This document shows, in pieces, positions 16,553 to 29,000 of a stretch of 63,928 nt of DNA. The DNA is from Sphingobium sp. (GTDB lineage Bacteria; Pseudomonadota; Alphaproteobacteria; Sphingomonadales; Sphingomonadaceae): assembly GCA_020446425.1 (NCBI GenBank), contig JAGRES010000001.1, positions 1-63,928 of the forward strand, in the 5' to 3' direction. The position numbers and the translations under genes are program-made. The notes under the pieces are model-generated. The model saw nothing but the letters and a program-made list of their open reading frames with translations. It was not told the origin of the DNA and did not search any database. The stretch's first letter is position 1. Each line of letters begins with the position of its first letter.

Positions 16553-17146
16553 TCACATTCCCATCAATTGCAGGACTTCCTTGCGGCTCTTGTCGTCGTC
16601 GCGGAACACACCCATCATACGGCTGGTCTTCATCATGACATCGGCGGTACGCACGCCCCGTCCCGTCATGCAGCCATGGCTGGCTTCTATAACGACCGCG
16701 ACACCGCGCGGATGGAGATTTTCCCATATGCAGTCGGCTACCTGCGCGGTCAGCCTCTCCTGCACCTGCAACCGCCGCGCAAAGCCATGCAGCACGCGCG
16801 CCAGCTTGGAAATACCGACCACATAGTCGCCCGGCAGATAGGCGATATGCGCAACGCCGGTAATCGGGGCCATATGATGCTCACAATGCGAATGGAACGG
16901 GATGTCCTTCAGCATCACGATCTCGTCATAGCCGCCAACCTCGTGGAAAATACGGGACAGATGATAGGACGGATCCTCGGTATAGCCCTCGCAATATTCC
17001 TTCCAGGCGCGCGCCACGCGCTTCGGCGTATCGAGCAGCCCCTCACGCTCCGGGTCCTCCCCCGTCCAGCGCAGCAAGGTCCGGACTGCTTCCATGACGT
17101 CTTCCGGCACATTAGGCTTCGCCGAACCATTTTCCCGATCAGTCAC
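16553..17146 (-). CDS. folE: GTP cyclohydrolase I FolE
   Basis: 197 residues from the chosen start. It converts GTP to 7,8-dihydroneopterin triphosphate for folate synthesis. The zinc and catalytic motif HSHCEHHMAP, then GISKLARVL and EASHGCMTGRGV, are all intact. The GTG start (VTDRENGSAK) has AGGGG eight bases upstream; an ATG six codons earlier is possible but abuts its ribosome site. First gene of the folE-SDR pair. Confidence 0.93.
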   Translation of the reverse strand: MTDRENGSAKPNVPEDVMEAVRTLLRWTGEDPEREGLLDTPKRVARAWKEYCEGYTEDPSYHLSRIFHEVGGYDEIVMLKDIPFHSHCEHHMAPITGVAHIAYLPGDYVVGISKLARVLHGFARRLQVQERLTAQVADCIWENLHPRGVAVVIEASHGCMTGRGVRTADVMMKTSRMMGVFRDDDKSRKEVLQLMGM

Positions 17147-17335
17147 CGATTTTTCCCCTGGCATTCCTGTTATTCCGTTCCTTGATGAGTGACCCATATG
17201 GGAAATGGGAGAGCAATTGCCAGACATTCCTGTTCCATATGGTCCGGTTTCTCATGGCGAATGGAATGGATCGGTTTATAAGGTGGTACCGGAGTCCCCG
17301 CGAATTTTTTTCGGAAATATTTCGCTGAAGTGACG

Positions 17336-17349
17336 TTACGGTGCCGTAA
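17336..17349. promoter_or_regulatory. Inverted repeat upstream of the thiolase gene
   Basis: TTACGG-TG-CCGTAA, perfect 6-bp arms, 120 bases before the thiolase start, in the gap shared with divergent folE. The arms resemble the TTACG...CGTAA pattern of MerR-type LiuR operators that control acyl-CoA catabolism. That match is by eye, and no regulator gene is adjacent. Confidence 0.35.
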
Positions 17350-17468
17350 GGGCATTGACGGCAATGGGCGATTTCCCGCGAAAGGCGCGGGTTTCCGCCT
17401 CTTGTACTAAAGAAAAACATAAGCACATAGATGTGCGTTGCGTCTGACCGGAAACAGGAGAGTTCAGC

Positions 17469-18677
17469 ATGGAAGCCTATATTTATGATGCTGTCCGCAG
17501 CCCGCGCGGCAAGGGCAAGAAGGATGGCGCTCTTCACGAGATCACACCTATCGAGCTGGCGACGCAGGTCCTGAAGTCCGTGCCCGAACGGACCGGTATC
17601 GACACGGCCGATATTGACGATGTGATATTGGGCTGCGTCACGCCTGTGGGCGAACAGGGCGCGGATATTGCGCGCGTTGCCGTCATCAATGCCGGGTATG
17701 ACGAGCTGGTGCCGGGCGTACAGATCAACCGTTTCTGCGCATCCGGCCTGGAAGCCGTCAACATGGCGGCGGCCAAGGTCGCATCCGGCGAGGCGCGCTT
17801 CGCCGTGGGCGGCGGTGTGGAGTGCATGAGCCGCGTTCCCATGGCGTCGGACGGCGGCGCATGGGCGACCGACCCGCGCGTCGCCTATGACACCTATTTC
17901 GTGCCTCAGGGCATCAGTGCGGACCTGATCGCCACCAAATTCGGCTTTTCGCGCGAAGATTGCGACGCGTATGCAGTGGAAAGCCAGAAGCGCGCCAAGA
18001 TGGCATGGGATGAAGGGCGGTTCGCCAAGTCAATATTGCCAATCAAAGACGTGATTGGCGAGGTTGTGCTGGACCATGACGAACATATGCGCCCGGGCAC
18101 GGACATGCAGTCGCTGGGCAGCCTCAACCCCAGCTTCGAGGCGATGGGCACGCAGATGCCCGGTTTCGACACTATCGCCCTGCTTCGTTACCCTGAAGTC
18201 GAGCGCATCAAACATGTGCATCATGGCGGCAACAGCTCCGGCATTGTTGACGGATCCGCCGCTGTCCTGGTCGGCAGCAAGGAAATGGGCGAGAAATATG
18301 GCCTGAAACCGCGCGCGCGGATCAAGGCCGCTGCATCCATCGGCTCAGAGCCGACCATCATGCTGACCGGCCCGGAGAGCATCGCGCAAAAGCTGCTCGG
18401 CAGAGCGGGCATGAGCAAGTCCGATATCGACCTGTGGGAGCTCAATGAGGCGTTCGCCAGCGTCGTGCTGCGTTACATGCAGGCGCTCGATCTCGATCAT
18501 GCCGATATCAATGTGAATGGTGGCGCCATTGCGATGGGGCACCCGCTCGGCGCGACCGGTGCGATGGTGCTGGGCACCGCGCTCGACGAGCTGGAGCGTT
18601 CCGGCAAGGGCACTGCCCTCATAAACCTGTGCGTCGGCGCCGGTATGGGCACCGGCACGATCATCGAACGCGTTTGA
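17469..18677 (+). CDS. Acetyl-CoA acyltransferase (thiolase)
   Basis: 402 residues. It cleaves 3-ketoacyl-CoA with CoA in beta-oxidation, or runs in reverse. The nucleophile Cys90 lies in [15 protein letters not shown], and the C-terminal [15 protein letters not shown] (His) and [10 protein letters not shown] (second Cys) blocks are present. CAGGAG precedes the ATG. The FadB-like gene follows after 26 bp, so the pair should act as the trifunctional beta-oxidation unit. The order thiolase-FadB is the reverse of E. coli fadBA. FadA and acetoacetyl-CoA thiolases are hard to separate by eye; the neighbour favours fatty-acid degradation. Confidence 0.92.
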   Translation: MEAYIYDAVRSPRGKGKKDGALHEITPIELATQVLKSVPERTGIDTADIDDVILGCVTPVGEQGADIARVAVINAGYDELVPGVQINRFCASGLEAVNMAAAKVASGEARFAVGGGVECMSRVPMASDGGAWATDPRVAYDTYFVPQGISADLIATKFGFSREDCDAYAVESQKRAKMAWDEGRFAKSILPIKDVIGEVVLDHDEHMRPGTDMQSLGSLNPSFEAMGTQMPGFDTIALLRYPEVERIKHVHHGGNSSGIVDGSAAVLVGSKEMGEKYGLKPRARIKAAASIGSEPTIMLTGPESIAQKLLGRAGMSKSDIDLWELNEAFASVVLRYMQALDLDHADINVNGGAIAMGHPLGATGAMVLGTALDELERSGKGTALINLCVGAGMGTGTIIERV

Positions 18678-18703
18678 AGAACGAAACGGAAAGGATTGAA
18701 ATC

Positions 18704-20878
18704 ATGACAAACACTATCCGTTACGATGTAGACAGCGACGGTATCGCGACACTGATGATGGACGCGCCGGAGCAGTCGATGAACGTCATCGACGCGCAGT
18801 TCCTCACTGATCTCGAAACTCTGGTCGGGCGAATTGCCACGGACGAGGCGGTAAAAGGCGCCATCATCGCTTCGGGCAAGGACAGCGGCTTTATGGGCGG
18901 CATGGACCTGAAAGCCATGGAAGGCATGCTGCTGACTGGCGAAGGCGGCATGGCGGGCCTTTACAATCGCGTGTTCCAGCTCAATCGCGTGCTACGTGTG
19001 CTGGAAACATGCGGCAAGCCGGTCGCCGCCGCCATTGAAGGCACCTGCGTGGGCGGCGGGTTTGAACTCGCGCTCGCCTGCCATCGCCGTATCGCGGGCG
19101 ACAATCCCAAGACGCGGCTGGGCCTGCCCGAATGCATGCTTGGCCTTTTCCCCGGCGGCGGCGGCAGCCAGCGCATGCCACGTATTACAGGGGTGCAAAC
19201 GGCACTGATGTACATGCTTCAGGGCAAGATGTTCCCGGTCACCGAAGGCGCGGCGCTCAAGCTGGTGGACGAGGTCGTTCCCGCTGGCACGGCGTTGGAG
19301 GCAGCCAAGACATGGGTGAAGGAAAATCCGAGCGCCCATACCCAGCCCTGGGACGTCAAGGGCTTCAAGGTGCCCGGCGGCGGCAGCGCCATGTATCCCG
19401 GCTTTGCCCAGACCTTCATGGGCGCGGTGCCAATGACGGTGAAGCAGACACAGCATAATATCAACGGCCCGATTGCCCTGCTTTCCGCCGTTTATGAGGG
19501 GCTGCAGCTGCCCATGGACCGCGCAATCCAGATCGAGAGCAAATATTTTGCCCGCGTGCTGGCCGACCCGCAGGCGCGCAACATGGTCCGTACTCTGTTC
19601 GTCAACAAGCAGGCGGCGGAACGCGGCGCACGGCGGCCCGCCGATGTGGCCCCTGCCCCCACCAGGAAGCTCGCGATGCTGGGCGCAGGCATGATGGGGG
19701 CCGGCATCGCCACGGTGTCTGCACAAGCCGGCATGGAAGTGATGCTGCTCGATCGCGACATGGAATCTGCCGAGCGCGGCAAGGCGCACGTCGAGAAGGA
19801 ACTGCAGAAACGCGTCTCGAAAGGCAAGATGGCGCCGGACAAGATGTCGGAAATCCTCGCGCGCGTGACACCCGTGGTCGATGTGGCGGACCTCGCCGGG
19901 TGCGATTTCGTGATCGAGGCGGTGTTCGAGGATGTCGGCATCAAGGCGGAGATGACCAAGAAGGTCGAAGCCGTGCTGGGCCCCGATGTGATTTTCGGCT
20001 CCAATACCTCTACCTTACCCATCACCGGTCTCGCCAAGGCATGGAGCAAGCCGGAAAACTTCATCGGCGTTCACTTCTTTTCACCAGTCGAGAAAATGCC
20101 GCTTGTCGAAATCATATTGGGTGAGAAAACAGGGCCGCAAGCCATTGCAAAGGCTCTGGATTATGTCCGGCAGATCAAAAAGACGCCGATTGTCGTCAAT
20201 GACAGCCGCGGCTTTTACACGTCACGCTGCTTCGGCACTTACGTCAGCGAAGGTACGCAAATGGTCGGGGAAGGCATCAACCCCGCACTCATCGAAAATG
20301 TCGGTAGGCAGCTCGGCATGCCTGTCGGTCCGCTAGCGGTGTCCGATGAGGTTTCCATTGAGCTTGGCCTTAAAGTGCTGAAAGCCACAAAAGCGGCAAT
20401 GGGTGACGCCTATAAAGCGACCGGCGCAGATGATGTGATCGAGAAAATGGTCACCGGTCTGGGCCGCCTGGGCCGCAAGAACGGCAAGGGCTATTATGAC
20501 TATCCAGAGGGTGGCCAAAAATCGCTCTGGCCCGGCCTATCGGACCATTTCCCGCGCGCGGCGAACCAGCCCTCCGCAGAGGATGTGCGCGAACGCCTGC
20601 TCTACCGCCAGCTCATCGAATGCGCACGCTGCTATGAGGAAGGCGTGCTCACTGCGCCGGAGGATGGCGACATCGGCGCGATCTTCGGCTGGGGTTTCGC
20701 GCCCTATACGGGCGGGCCGTTCAGTTGCATGGATACAGTGGGCATCGCCAAGGTGGTCGAAACGCTCGACCGTCTGGCGCAGGTGCATGGCGAACGCTTC
20801 GCACCAACGCAACAATTGCGCGATATGGCGACCAAGGGCGAGAGCTTTTACGCATCCGCGACAAAAGCCGCCGCTTAA
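18704..20878 (+). CDS. Bifunctional enoyl-CoA hydratase/3-hydroxyacyl-CoA dehydrogenase (FadB/FadJ type)
   Basis: 724 residues in two halves. The crotonase domain (about 1-190) has an oxyanion-hole [11 protein letters not shown] and the catalytic [21 protein letters not shown]. The NAD-dependent dehydrogenase (about 320-700) has the Rossmann loop [19 protein letters not shown] and [15 protein letters not shown]. It hydrates enoyl-CoA and oxidises the resulting 3-hydroxyacyl-CoA in the cytoplasm. An AAAGGA site supports the ATG at 18704. It is co-transcribed with the thiolase upstream, which would take its product. Confidence 0.93.
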   Translation: MTNTIRYDVDSDGIATLMMDAPEQSMNVIDAQFLTDLETLVGRIATDEAVKGAIIASGKDSGFMGGMDLKAMEGMLLTGEGGMAGLYNRVFQLNRVLRVLETCGKPVAAAIEGTCVGGGFELALACHRRIAGDNPKTRLGLPECMLGLFPGGGGSQRMPRITGVQTALMYMLQGKMFPVTEGAALKLVDEVVPAGTALEAAKTWVKENPSAHTQPWDVKGFKVPGGGSAMYPGFAQTFMGAVPMTVKQTQHNINGPIALLSAVYEGLQLPMDRAIQIESKYFARVLADPQARNMVRTLFVNKQAAERGARRPADVAPAPTRKLAMLGAGMMGAGIATVSAQAGMEVMLLDRDMESAERGKAHVEKELQKRVSKGKMAPDKMSEILARVTPVVDVADLAGCDFVIEAVFEDVGIKAEMTKKVEAVLGPDVIFGSNTSTLPITGLAKAWSKPENFIGVHFFSPVEKMPLVEIILGEKTGPQAIAKALDYVRQIKKTPIVVNDSRGFYTSRCFGTYVSEGTQMVGEGINPALIENVGRQLGMPVGPLAVSDEVSIELGLKVLKATKAAMGDAYKATGADDVIEKMVTGLGRLGRKNGKGYYDYPEGGQKSLWPGLSDHFPRAANQPSAEDVRERLLYRQLIECARCYEEGVLTAPEDGDIGAIFGWGFAPYTGGPFSCMDTVGIAKVVETLDRLAQVHGERFAPTQQLRDMATKGESFYASATKAAA

Positions 20879-20950
20879 CCATTAATCCACGTTGCCAAGC
20901 GGGCAGAGCCTATCTATCCCCGGCCCGTGTCAATCTGGGGATAGAGGGCT

Positions 20951-21958
20951 ATGACGACAAAACCGGCTATCATGGTGACAGGCGGCGCGGGTTATATCGG
21001 CAGTCATGCCGTCCTGACGCTGCGGGATGCGGGGTGGCCGGTCGTCGTGATCGACAATCTGTCCACCGGGTTCCGTTTCGCCATCCCCGAAAATGTGCCG
21101 CTGGTGGAAGCCGATATCGCCGACCAGGCCACCGTCGAACAGACGCTGCGGGATCATGATATCCGTGCGATCATGCACTTCGCCGGTTCCATCGTGGTGC
21201 CCGAGTCGGTCGAAAACCCGCTCAAATATTACAAGAACAACACGGTCAACAGCCGCGGCCTGATCGAAAGCGCGGTGCGGTGCGGCGTGCCGCATTTCAT
21301 CTTTTCCTCGACCGCAGCGACATATGGCATGCCCGAAGTCAGCCCGATCAGCGAAAGCTGCCCGCAAAAGCCGATCAACCCCTATGGCATGTCGAAGCTG
21401 ATGACCGAGATCATGCTGGAGGATGTGTCTCAGGCGCATCCGATCAATTACTGCGCGCTACGCTATTTCAACGTTGCGGGGGCGGACTCACAGGCGCGCA
21501 GCGGCCAATCGACCGCCGGCGCGACGCATCTGATCAAGGTCGCGGTCGAAGCCGCGCTGGGCAAGCGGGATTATGTCGGCGTGTTCGGCACCGATTTCGA
21601 CACGCCGGACGGCACCGGCGTACGCGACTATATCCATGTCTCCGACCTTGCCTCCGCTCATGTGCTGGCGCTCGAGGCACTGATGGCCGAACCACAGCGC
21701 AACCACCAGCTCAACTGCGGCTATGGGCGCGGCTTTTCCGTTCTGGAGGTACTCAACGCCGTGGACCGCGTGACCAACAAGCCAATCGAGCGCCGGATCG
21801 AAGGCCGCCGTGCGGGCGACCCCCCTTCCCTGGTGTCCGACAATCGCGAGATCATGGAGCGCTTCCCGTGGAAGCCCCAATATGCCGATCTGGACACCAT
21901 TATTGCCCATGCGCTGGAATGGGAACGGAAGCTGACCGAGATACGCGGCGAGGGCTGA
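20951..21958 (+). CDS. galE: UDP-glucose 4-epimerase GalE
   Basis: 335 residues. The NAD-binding TGGAGYIGSHAVLTLRDAG lies at the N-terminus, SSTAATYG carries the catalytic Ser region, and YGMSK the Tyr and Lys. It interconverts UDP-glucose and UDP-galactose for surface polysaccharide. The gap to the beta-oxidation genes is 72 bp and no sugar-catabolic genes are near, so a role in exopolysaccharide or glycan precursor supply is more likely than galactose breakdown. Confidence 0.93.
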   Translation: MTTKPAIMVTGGAGYIGSHAVLTLRDAGWPVVVIDNLSTGFRFAIPENVPLVEADIADQATVEQTLRDHDIRAIMHFAGSIVVPESVENPLKYYKNNTVNSRGLIESAVRCGVPHFIFSSTAATYGMPEVSPISESCPQKPINPYGMSKLMTEIMLEDVSQAHPINYCALRYFNVAGADSQARSGQSTAGATHLIKVAVEAALGKRDYVGVFGTDFDTPDGTGVRDYIHVSDLASAHVLALEALMAEPQRNHQLNCGYGRGFSVLEVLNAVDRVTNKPIERRIEGRRAGDPPSLVSDNREIMERFPWKPQYADLDTIIAHALEWERKLTEIRGEG

Positions 21959-21976
21959 ATCTAGACCGCGTTTATC

Positions 21977-21993
21977 TGCCTAAAAATTAGGCA
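21977..21993. promoter_or_regulatory. Small palindrome between galE and glnB
   Basis: TGCCTAA-AAA-TTAGGCA, perfect 7-bp arms, 19 bases after galE. No T-run follows on the plus strand, so it is either a weak terminator or an operator for glnB, whose leader runs to 22214. No clear sigma-54 promoter (GG-N10-GC with TGGCAC/TTGC) or full NtrC site was recognised in this leader. Confidence 0.4.
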
Positions 21994-22187
21994 AACCCCC
22001 ACAAAAATGCCCGATTTGCAAGCATTATAGACATTTGCGTCGACATGGCGGAATGTTCATGGCGAGTCGTGCATTTCGCACTGCGCATGCGCATGTCCAA
22101 TAGCGCATGCTCAACGGGGCGGCAGGCCGGCTAAAACAGGGGACAAAGCCCTTTCGGGCGCGCCATATAAAGACGGCCAGAATATAG

Positions 22188-22553
<366 letters not shown>

Positions 22554-22658
22554 GGATCATGAATTGGCCGCGATGCCGCGCAGCCGTAATGATAGCGATG
22601 TAAAACACTGACCGGGCGGGGGTCCATCCGGTAGAAACTGAAGAAAGGGTAATCCGAC

Positions 22659-24071
22659 ATGGCGAACACGCCCAAAGATATTCTGAAGATGATCGAGGAG
22701 AAGGAGATCGAGTGGGTCGATCTGCGTTTCACCGATCCCAAGGGAAAGTGGCAGCACCTCACCATGTGCGCCAGCGTGATCGACCAGGACGCGCTTGAGG
22801 AAGGCCTGATGTTTGACGGCTCTTCGATCGAGGGCTGGAAGACGATCAACGAATCGGACATGATTCTTCAGCCCGACCTCGACGCGGTCTATTTCGACCC
22901 GTTCAGCGCGACGCCGATGATGATCCTCAATTGCGACATCGTGGAGCCGTCCGACGGTTCGCTCTATGCGCGTGACCCGCGCTCGACCGCGAAGCGCGCC
23001 GAAGCCTATCTGAAGACCACCGGTCTTGGCGATACGGTCTATGTCGGCCCCGAACCTGAATTCTTCATGTTCGACGATGTCCGTTTCGAAACCGGCTATG
23101 ACCGTTCGGCCGTGTATCTCGACGATGTCGAGCTGCCGACCAACACCGGCAAGGAATATGAGGGTGGCAACCTGGGCCACCGTCCGCGCGCCAAGGGCGG
23201 CTATTTCCCGGTTCCGCCGGTCGACCCGGTAATGGACGTCCGCGCCGAAATGGTCACGACCATGATGGAAATGGGCCTGCCGATGGACAAGCATCACCAC
23301 GAAGTGGCCGCTGCCCAGCACGAACTCGGCTTGACTTTCGGCAAGCTGGTGGAAACCTGTGACCGCGTTCAGGTCTACAAATATGTCGTGCAGCAGGTCG
23401 CAAATGCCTATGGCAAGACCGCGACCTTCATGCCCAAGCCGATCAAGGACGATAACGGTTCCGGCATGCACACGCACATGTCGATCTGGAAAGACGGCGA
23501 CAACACCTTCTCCGGCGACGGCTATGCTGGCCTGTCCGACGCCTGCCTGTATTATATCGGTGGTGTCATCAAGCACGCCAAGTCGATCAACGCGTTCTCC
23601 AACCCGACCACCAACAGCTACAAGCGTCTGGTGCCGGGCTTCGAAGCGCCGGTGCTGCTGGCCTACTCAGCTCGTAACCGTTCGGCTTCCTGCCGTATTC
23701 CATATGGTTCGGGTGCCAAGAGCCGCCGTGTTGAGTTCCGTTTCCCGGATCCGCTCTGCAACCCGTACCTCTCCTGCTCGGCCCTGCTGATGGCCGGTAT
23801 CGACGGGATCCAGAACAAGATCCACCCGGGCGACGCAATGGACAAGAACCTCTATGACCTGCCGCCCGCTGAGCTCGCAGAAGTTCCCACCGTTTGCGGT
23901 TCGCTGCGTGAAGCGCTGGAAAGCCTGGAAGCCGACCATGAGTATCTGCTCAAGGGCGACGTCTTCACCAAGGATCAGATTGATGCCTATATCGAGCTGA
24001 AGTGGGAAGAAGTATATCGCTGGGAAATGACACCGAGCCCGGTCGAATTCGACATGTATTACAGCTCCTGA
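22659..24071 (+). CDS. glnA: Glutamine synthetase type I
   Basis: 470 residues, full length. It makes glutamine from glutamate, ammonia and ATP. Visible are the GS N-terminal [10 protein letters not shown], the ATP-grasp region [16 protein letters not shown], and the adenylylation site Tyr399 in NLYDLPP, so GlnE control is expected. AGGGTAA precedes the ATG. Together with glnB it forms the ammonia-assimilation operon, closed by a strong terminator. Confidence 0.97.
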   Translation: MANTPKDILKMIEEKEIEWVDLRFTDPKGKWQHLTMCASVIDQDALEEGLMFDGSSIEGWKTINESDMILQPDLDAVYFDPFSATPMMILNCDIVEPSDGSLYARDPRSTAKRAEAYLKTTGLGDTVYVGPEPEFFMFDDVRFETGYDRSAVYLDDVELPTNTGKEYEGGNLGHRPRAKGGYFPVPPVDPVMDVRAEMVTTMMEMGLPMDKHHHEVAAAQHELGLTFGKLVETCDRVQVYKYVVQQVANAYGKTATFMPKPIKDDNGSGMHTHMSIWKDGDNTFSGDGYAGLSDACLYYIGGVIKHAKSINAFSNPTTNSYKRLVPGFEAPVLLAYSARNRSASCRIPYGSGAKSRRVEFRFPDPLCNPYLSCSALLMAGIDGIQNKIHPGDAMDKNLYDLPPAELAEVPTVCGSLREALESLEADHEYLLKGDVFTKDQIDAYIELKWEEVYRWEMTPSPVEFDMYYSS

Positions 24072-24096
24072 TCCAGGCGCTTTGTAATAAGGGGGA

Positions 24097-24125
24097 AGGC
24101 CCGGCTTCGGCCGGGCCTTTTTCTT
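24097..24125 (+). terminator. Intrinsic terminator of glnBA
   Basis: Arms AAGGCCCGGC and GCCGGGCCTT around TTCG, followed by TTTCTT. The stable tetraloop and T-run make this one of the clearest terminators in the window. Confidence 0.93.
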
Positions 24126-24144
24126 ATGGGGGAGAAGCTGCGGC

Positions 24145-25926
24145 TCAAGCGGCTTTGCTGGCCGCAATCGCCAGCTGTTCCGGCAGGTCATAATCGACTG
24201 GCTCGCTCGCCTGACCGATACGGAAGCGACGCACCATGTCGCTGAGCCGCCCCGCCTCGTTCTTGAGCACACGAGACGCGGCATTGCATTCCTCGCCCAT
24301 CGCCGCATTCTGCTGCGTCATATGGTCGATGCTGCTGATCGCATCATTGACATGCTCAAACCCTTCCGCCTGATCCGCAGAGGATTTCGCAATCTCTTCG
24401 ACGAGCTTGGAGACTTCACCGACACGCTCCATGATCTGTCCGAGCGCATCGCCCGACTGGCGCACCAGCACCACGCCGCCCTCTACATGGCTGTTACTGT
24501 CGCTGATCAGCGACTTGATATCGCTGGCGGCATCGGCGCAGCGCTGGGCCAGGGCCCGCACCTCGTTGGCAACGACGGCAAAGCCCTTGCCCGCATCGCC
24601 CGCGCGGGCTGCCTCAACGCCCGCATTGAGCGCCAGTAAATTGGTCTGAAACGCAATTCCGTCAATCACGTTGATAATCTGGCCGATGGATGTGGCGCTT
24701 TCCTCAATCTCGCCCATAGCCTTGATCGCATCGGTGACGACGCGGCCATTGTCATCCGCCTGCTGTTGCACTTCGCCCATGATGCCGGACACGCTCTGCG
24801 ATGCATCGGCGGCTTGCTGCACGCGCTGCGTGAGCTGCTGCATAGTCGCGGCTGTTTCCTCCAGGTTGGCGGCCTGATGCTCGGTCCGTTGTGACAGGTC
24901 CTGCGTGGCGGCGGTAATTTCGCCAGCGCTGGAATTGAGCGCTTCGACGGCGTCATTGACCTCGCCGATCGCGGTTTCGACCGATGTTATCGCCGCGTTA
25001 TAATCCTCGCGCAGGCTGATATATTCCGGCGGGAAATCCGCCGCGATCCGATGGGTCAAAACACCTTCACGCAGCTGGGTCAGAGCGATGCCGAGTTCTG
25101 AAACGATGTGCTGCTGCACGGCCATGGCCTCATTGGCTTCCCGCGCCGATTTCTCGGCGACATGGTCGACGATTGCATGGAGCGCGCGGTTGACCTCGCC
25201 AATTTCGTCGCGCCGTTCCTCTTCGGCGTCGCTGAAGCTCATATCACCCTGCGCCATCCGGTTCATCTGCTGTGCCAGTCTGGTGATCGGCGCGAGTACG
25301 CGGAAACGCACAAGGCAGCAGAATGTGAGCACCAGTCCAAATAGCGCCGCGATCAGCGTGCCCAAGATCACCATGGTCGCATGCAGGCGGCTTTCCGCGC
25401 TGGTTTTCAGGTTCATCTGATATTCGGTTGCCTTTTGCACCGTCACATCCACAGCTTTCCGGTGCGTTTCATAGGCTTCGGTCAACCGGCCGAACGCGAC
25501 ATCTATGGCAACCGGATCGCCGCTGCGGACCGCAGGCAGGAAATCGGTATTGAGCAGCGACCAGAACTGCATCGCCGGTTTGTGCGTATCCTGGGTGATG
25601 CGTTTTTGCAGGTCGGCGTCGAATTTCGTTTGCAGCCAGAATTTATGGCGCTCTTCATAATCGGAACGGAGCTTCTCGAGGCGGGCCGTGTGATGGTCCA
25701 GGCTGGCCGGATCGCGCACGAGCAAGGAAGCTTCAAGATAGGGTTCGATCACATATTCGGGCGGCGGCAGGATATCGGCGATAAGGTCTGACGCATATTG
25801 GGTATTGGTCTGTATCGGACCGCCCATGCGTATTTCATTGATCCTGATGGAGCCCCAGACGGCCCCGACAGCCATCAGCAACACCATGACCGCAGACGCA
25901 ATCATCACCAATTTTTTGATAGACAT
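24145..25926 (-). CDS. Membrane methyl-accepting chemotaxis protein
   Basis: 593 residues. A first membrane segment (about 5-25) is followed by a periplasmic four-helix sensor region of about 155 residues, a second segment near 182-205, a HAMP domain, and the MCP signalling hairpin with its tip IAFQTNLLALNAGVEAARA. It relays periplasmic ligand or redox cues to CheA. The C-terminus lacks a CheR-docking pentapeptide, unlike the globin-coupled sensor at 13.8 kb. No che genes are nearby. It converges with glnA across a terminator. Confidence 0.92.
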   Translation of the reverse strand: MSIKKLVMIASAVMVLLMAVGAVWGSIRINEIRMGGPIQTNTQYASDLIADILPPPEYVIEPYLEASLLVRDPASLDHHTARLEKLRSDYEERHKFWLQTKFDADLQKRITQDTHKPAMQFWSLLNTDFLPAVRSGDPVAIDVAFGRLTEAYETHRKAVDVTVQKATEYQMNLKTSAESRLHATMVILGTLIAALFGLVLTFCCLVRFRVLAPITRLAQQMNRMAQGDMSFSDAEEERRDEIGEVNRALHAIVDHVAEKSAREANEAMAVQQHIVSELGIALTQLREGVLTHRIAADFPPEYISLREDYNAAITSVETAIGEVNDAVEALNSSAGEITAATQDLSQRTEHQAANLEETAATMQQLTQRVQQAADASQSVSGIMGEVQQQADDNGRVVTDAIKAMGEIEESATSIGQIINVIDGIAFQTNLLALNAGVEAARAGDAGKGFAVVANEVRALAQRCADAASDIKSLISDSNSHVEGGVVLVRQSGDALGQIMERVGEVSKLVEEIAKSSADQAEGFEHVNDAISSIDHMTQQNAAMGEECNAASRVLKNEAGRLSDMVRRFRIGQASEPVDYDLPEQLAIAASKAA

Positions 25927-26032
25927 TCCCTCACCTACGCCCTGTTATATCTCTCTCCGATCCATCGCTCCCACAGTTGAACCCCACATGTTCAACACGA
26001 CCGAAGCATTATAGGAGGGCGTGGTTAAAGCA

Positions 26033-29000
26033 TCAGTAATCTTTGGATACGCGTAATGCCGTAGACTGCCTGCCCATAGTGGAAATACTCCCCAGCAACG
26101 ACAGCCAGCGGGTGACCTGATATTCCAGACGCGTGGCGGAATAGCCCTGCCCGTCGGTGATCAGTTCGACATAGGTTTTCCGGGTAATATATTTGCCGAC
26201 ACCAATCGAGGTTTTCTGATCCGTAGTGGGGTCGGCGGGCAATATGCGCAGCCGATCAAGTCCCGCCGCTTTCCTAACGGCGTTGATCGGATCGAGACCG
26301 CCACCACCGCCCTGCAACGACCCCACCGCCGAGGCAAGCTGCAAAGCTTCGGGCGCAGAGAGCTGGGTAATCGACGAACCGAACAGCAGGCGCGACATCA
26401 CCTCTTCCTGCGGCAAGGCGGGAACGCTGTTGAAGGATATTTCCGGCGTCGCACTGGTGCCGGTGATGCGGATAGTGACATTCAGGTCTGCGACAGACGC
26501 CTCCGCCGTGATGTCGAGCGTGGGATTGGCCGGAACCGCCCCGGTAAAGCGCAGCGCGCCTTGGGTGAGGTCGAAGCGGCGACCGGCGAAATCATAGCTG
26601 CCGCGCACCAGATCCGCCCGGCCGATCAGGCGCGGATTGGCGACCGAACCGCCAATCTGCATATCCATGCGCCATTCGCTCGCCAGGCCCATGCCCCTCA
26701 CCATCAGCCGGTTGCGCGCCTTGGCCTTGATATCGAGATTCCAGTCGGTGCCGCGCTGCACCGGCACAAAGTCGCTGCGCCGGGAATTGAGTTCGATCAC
26801 CTGCAACTCGGGTATCTGCGCTACTTCGGCCGCTCGTCCGAGGGTGAAACGGCTTCGTATCACATCGAACTCGCCACTGATCGTGCCGCCAACGCCATTG
26901 GAGGTTATCCGTATCGGTCCCGTTACCGTCGCGCCAATATCGTCACGGTCCAGCATTTCGGCGCGATCCGCCTGCATCGTCATATCAATGCCAATGCCTT
27001 CGCCTAGCGAGAAATCGAAGCTGCCGCGCCCGCTGATCGTACCGCCGCCCTTGGTAACGCCGCTCAGCTCGGAAAAGATGAGGCGCGATCCGTCGAACCG
27101 GGCGGCAGACGCCAGATGCGATATGCGCATGCCGGTGATCGGGCTTTCCAGCGTCGCGTCCTTGGTCTTGAGCGCGCCTTCGATGATCGGATTGGCGCCT
27201 GTTCCGCGAATATTGGCCGTAGCGGCGACCTGGCCCTTCAGGTCGATGATTTCGACCGTGCTCAGCCGCCACAGCGCGTCAGCAGGGCCAACATAGCGGA
27301 TTTGCGCGCGAACCGGCGCGGCGCGCAATCGCTCGACCACATCGCCCGTGCCCAGCGGTGTCATCAGCGCCTGTCCCCTGCCAATGATCGCGCCCTTCTG
27401 GCTCGCGACGGCGCGCATCGCCAGCCTGTCGCTGGTCAGCTGCGCATTGAGGCCCAGATCAATCGGCGTAGACGTGCGCGTGAGGCCGGAACGCGTGAGC
27501 CCTTTCACCTTGAGAGTGGCGTCGCCCGTCGGCACGCCTCCGCGCGGCTTGGCATAGCGAATGCGCCCCTCGGCCTTGCCGCCAAGGCCCATATCCACAT
27601 TCGCCAGATCAAGCAGCGAAAGCGACATATTGCTGAGCCCGATATCGAATCGCGTTTCCGCCCCATATGCCGCCGAATGGACGCGCACTTCTCCGCCGCG
27701 ATAGCGCACGCGCAGCGGATCGAGCGCCCATCCGCCCTCTATCCGGCTCAGGCGGCCCCGCCGGTCCAGCGAGAGCTTATATCCGTCCAGCGTGCCCCCC
27801 AGCGAAAAGCGCATGTCGTCTGGCGTGACATCCGCCGCGAGCTGAAGATCGAATGCGCGGCCCCTCTGCCCAACGAGCTGCGCATTCACGGTACCCGCAC
27901 CATTTTTGAGCTTGGCGTTGCCAGCAAAGCGGCTGAAGCGCATTTTGCCCGCCTGAATACCGCTGCCTCGCAGGGTTGCATCAATTGTCGCGCCGTCTGG
28001 ATCGAAGCTGATGTCCACGTCAATATTGCCGCGATTGACCGATAGCGGCATCGCGCCCGCAAATTCGGCACGTGCCACGCGCATGTCCGCCTTCAGCTTC
28101 TGGATGCCGCCGACAACCGACAGCTCAACCGGTCCCTTGACCGAACCGTTGAAATCAAGCCTTCCGGCCAGACCGCCATCCACCACCCGAAGCCGTCCCT
28201 TCCCTTCGGCGCCGTTAACAACAAGCGATGCGACATCTATGCTGGTGTCGCCGCCGCGCGGCATCAATATGTCACCCTTGCCGGTAAACGGCCCGGCGGC
28301 AGACTGGCCATCCGCCGTGAAATGGTACCCATCCTGATAGGGATCGAGCATCACATGTACATCGGCCAGCCCGGCGGCATCGAGCGGGCGCGCAAGCACA
28401 AGGTCGACCGCCGGACGATCCAGCATGCCGGTCAGTGTCAGGCGCAGCGGGCCATATTGCCGATGCGTGCCGGTTCCGCGGATGTTTATCGTTCCGTCGG
28501 GATTGCGCACCCCAGAACCATCGAAATGCATCAGCGGCGAACGCAACGACAGGTTGGAGAGCATCAGGCGTCCGTCCGAGCCCAGCGCGATACCCGATTG
28601 CAACCGAGGCAAGCCACCGCCCAATGTACGGAAAAAGCCATTGTCGAGACGCCGCATATCGGCCTGTACGCGCCCGGTCAGCGAGAACGCCCCGGCCCTG
28701 TCCGGCACTGCCTTCGCCCTGGTATGCAGGTCAACGATGCCCAGACCGGGAATAAGCAGCCCGCGAATATCGCCAAGAAGCGCGAGATCGTATCGCCCGG
28801 ATTTCATATCGAACATGGCGAGAAGTTCGCCGTCAATCTTGTCGGATTTGAGCCGCAACGGGCTGCTGGTAATCACCGTACCCCTTTTTTGCAGCATTCC
28901 CTCGATACGCACATTGCGCAATATGGATGCGACAAGCTCTCCCTGGCCATCTACTTGTCGCGCGGAAAGCTTCAGCGGGATCAGCGTGACACCGTTCTTG

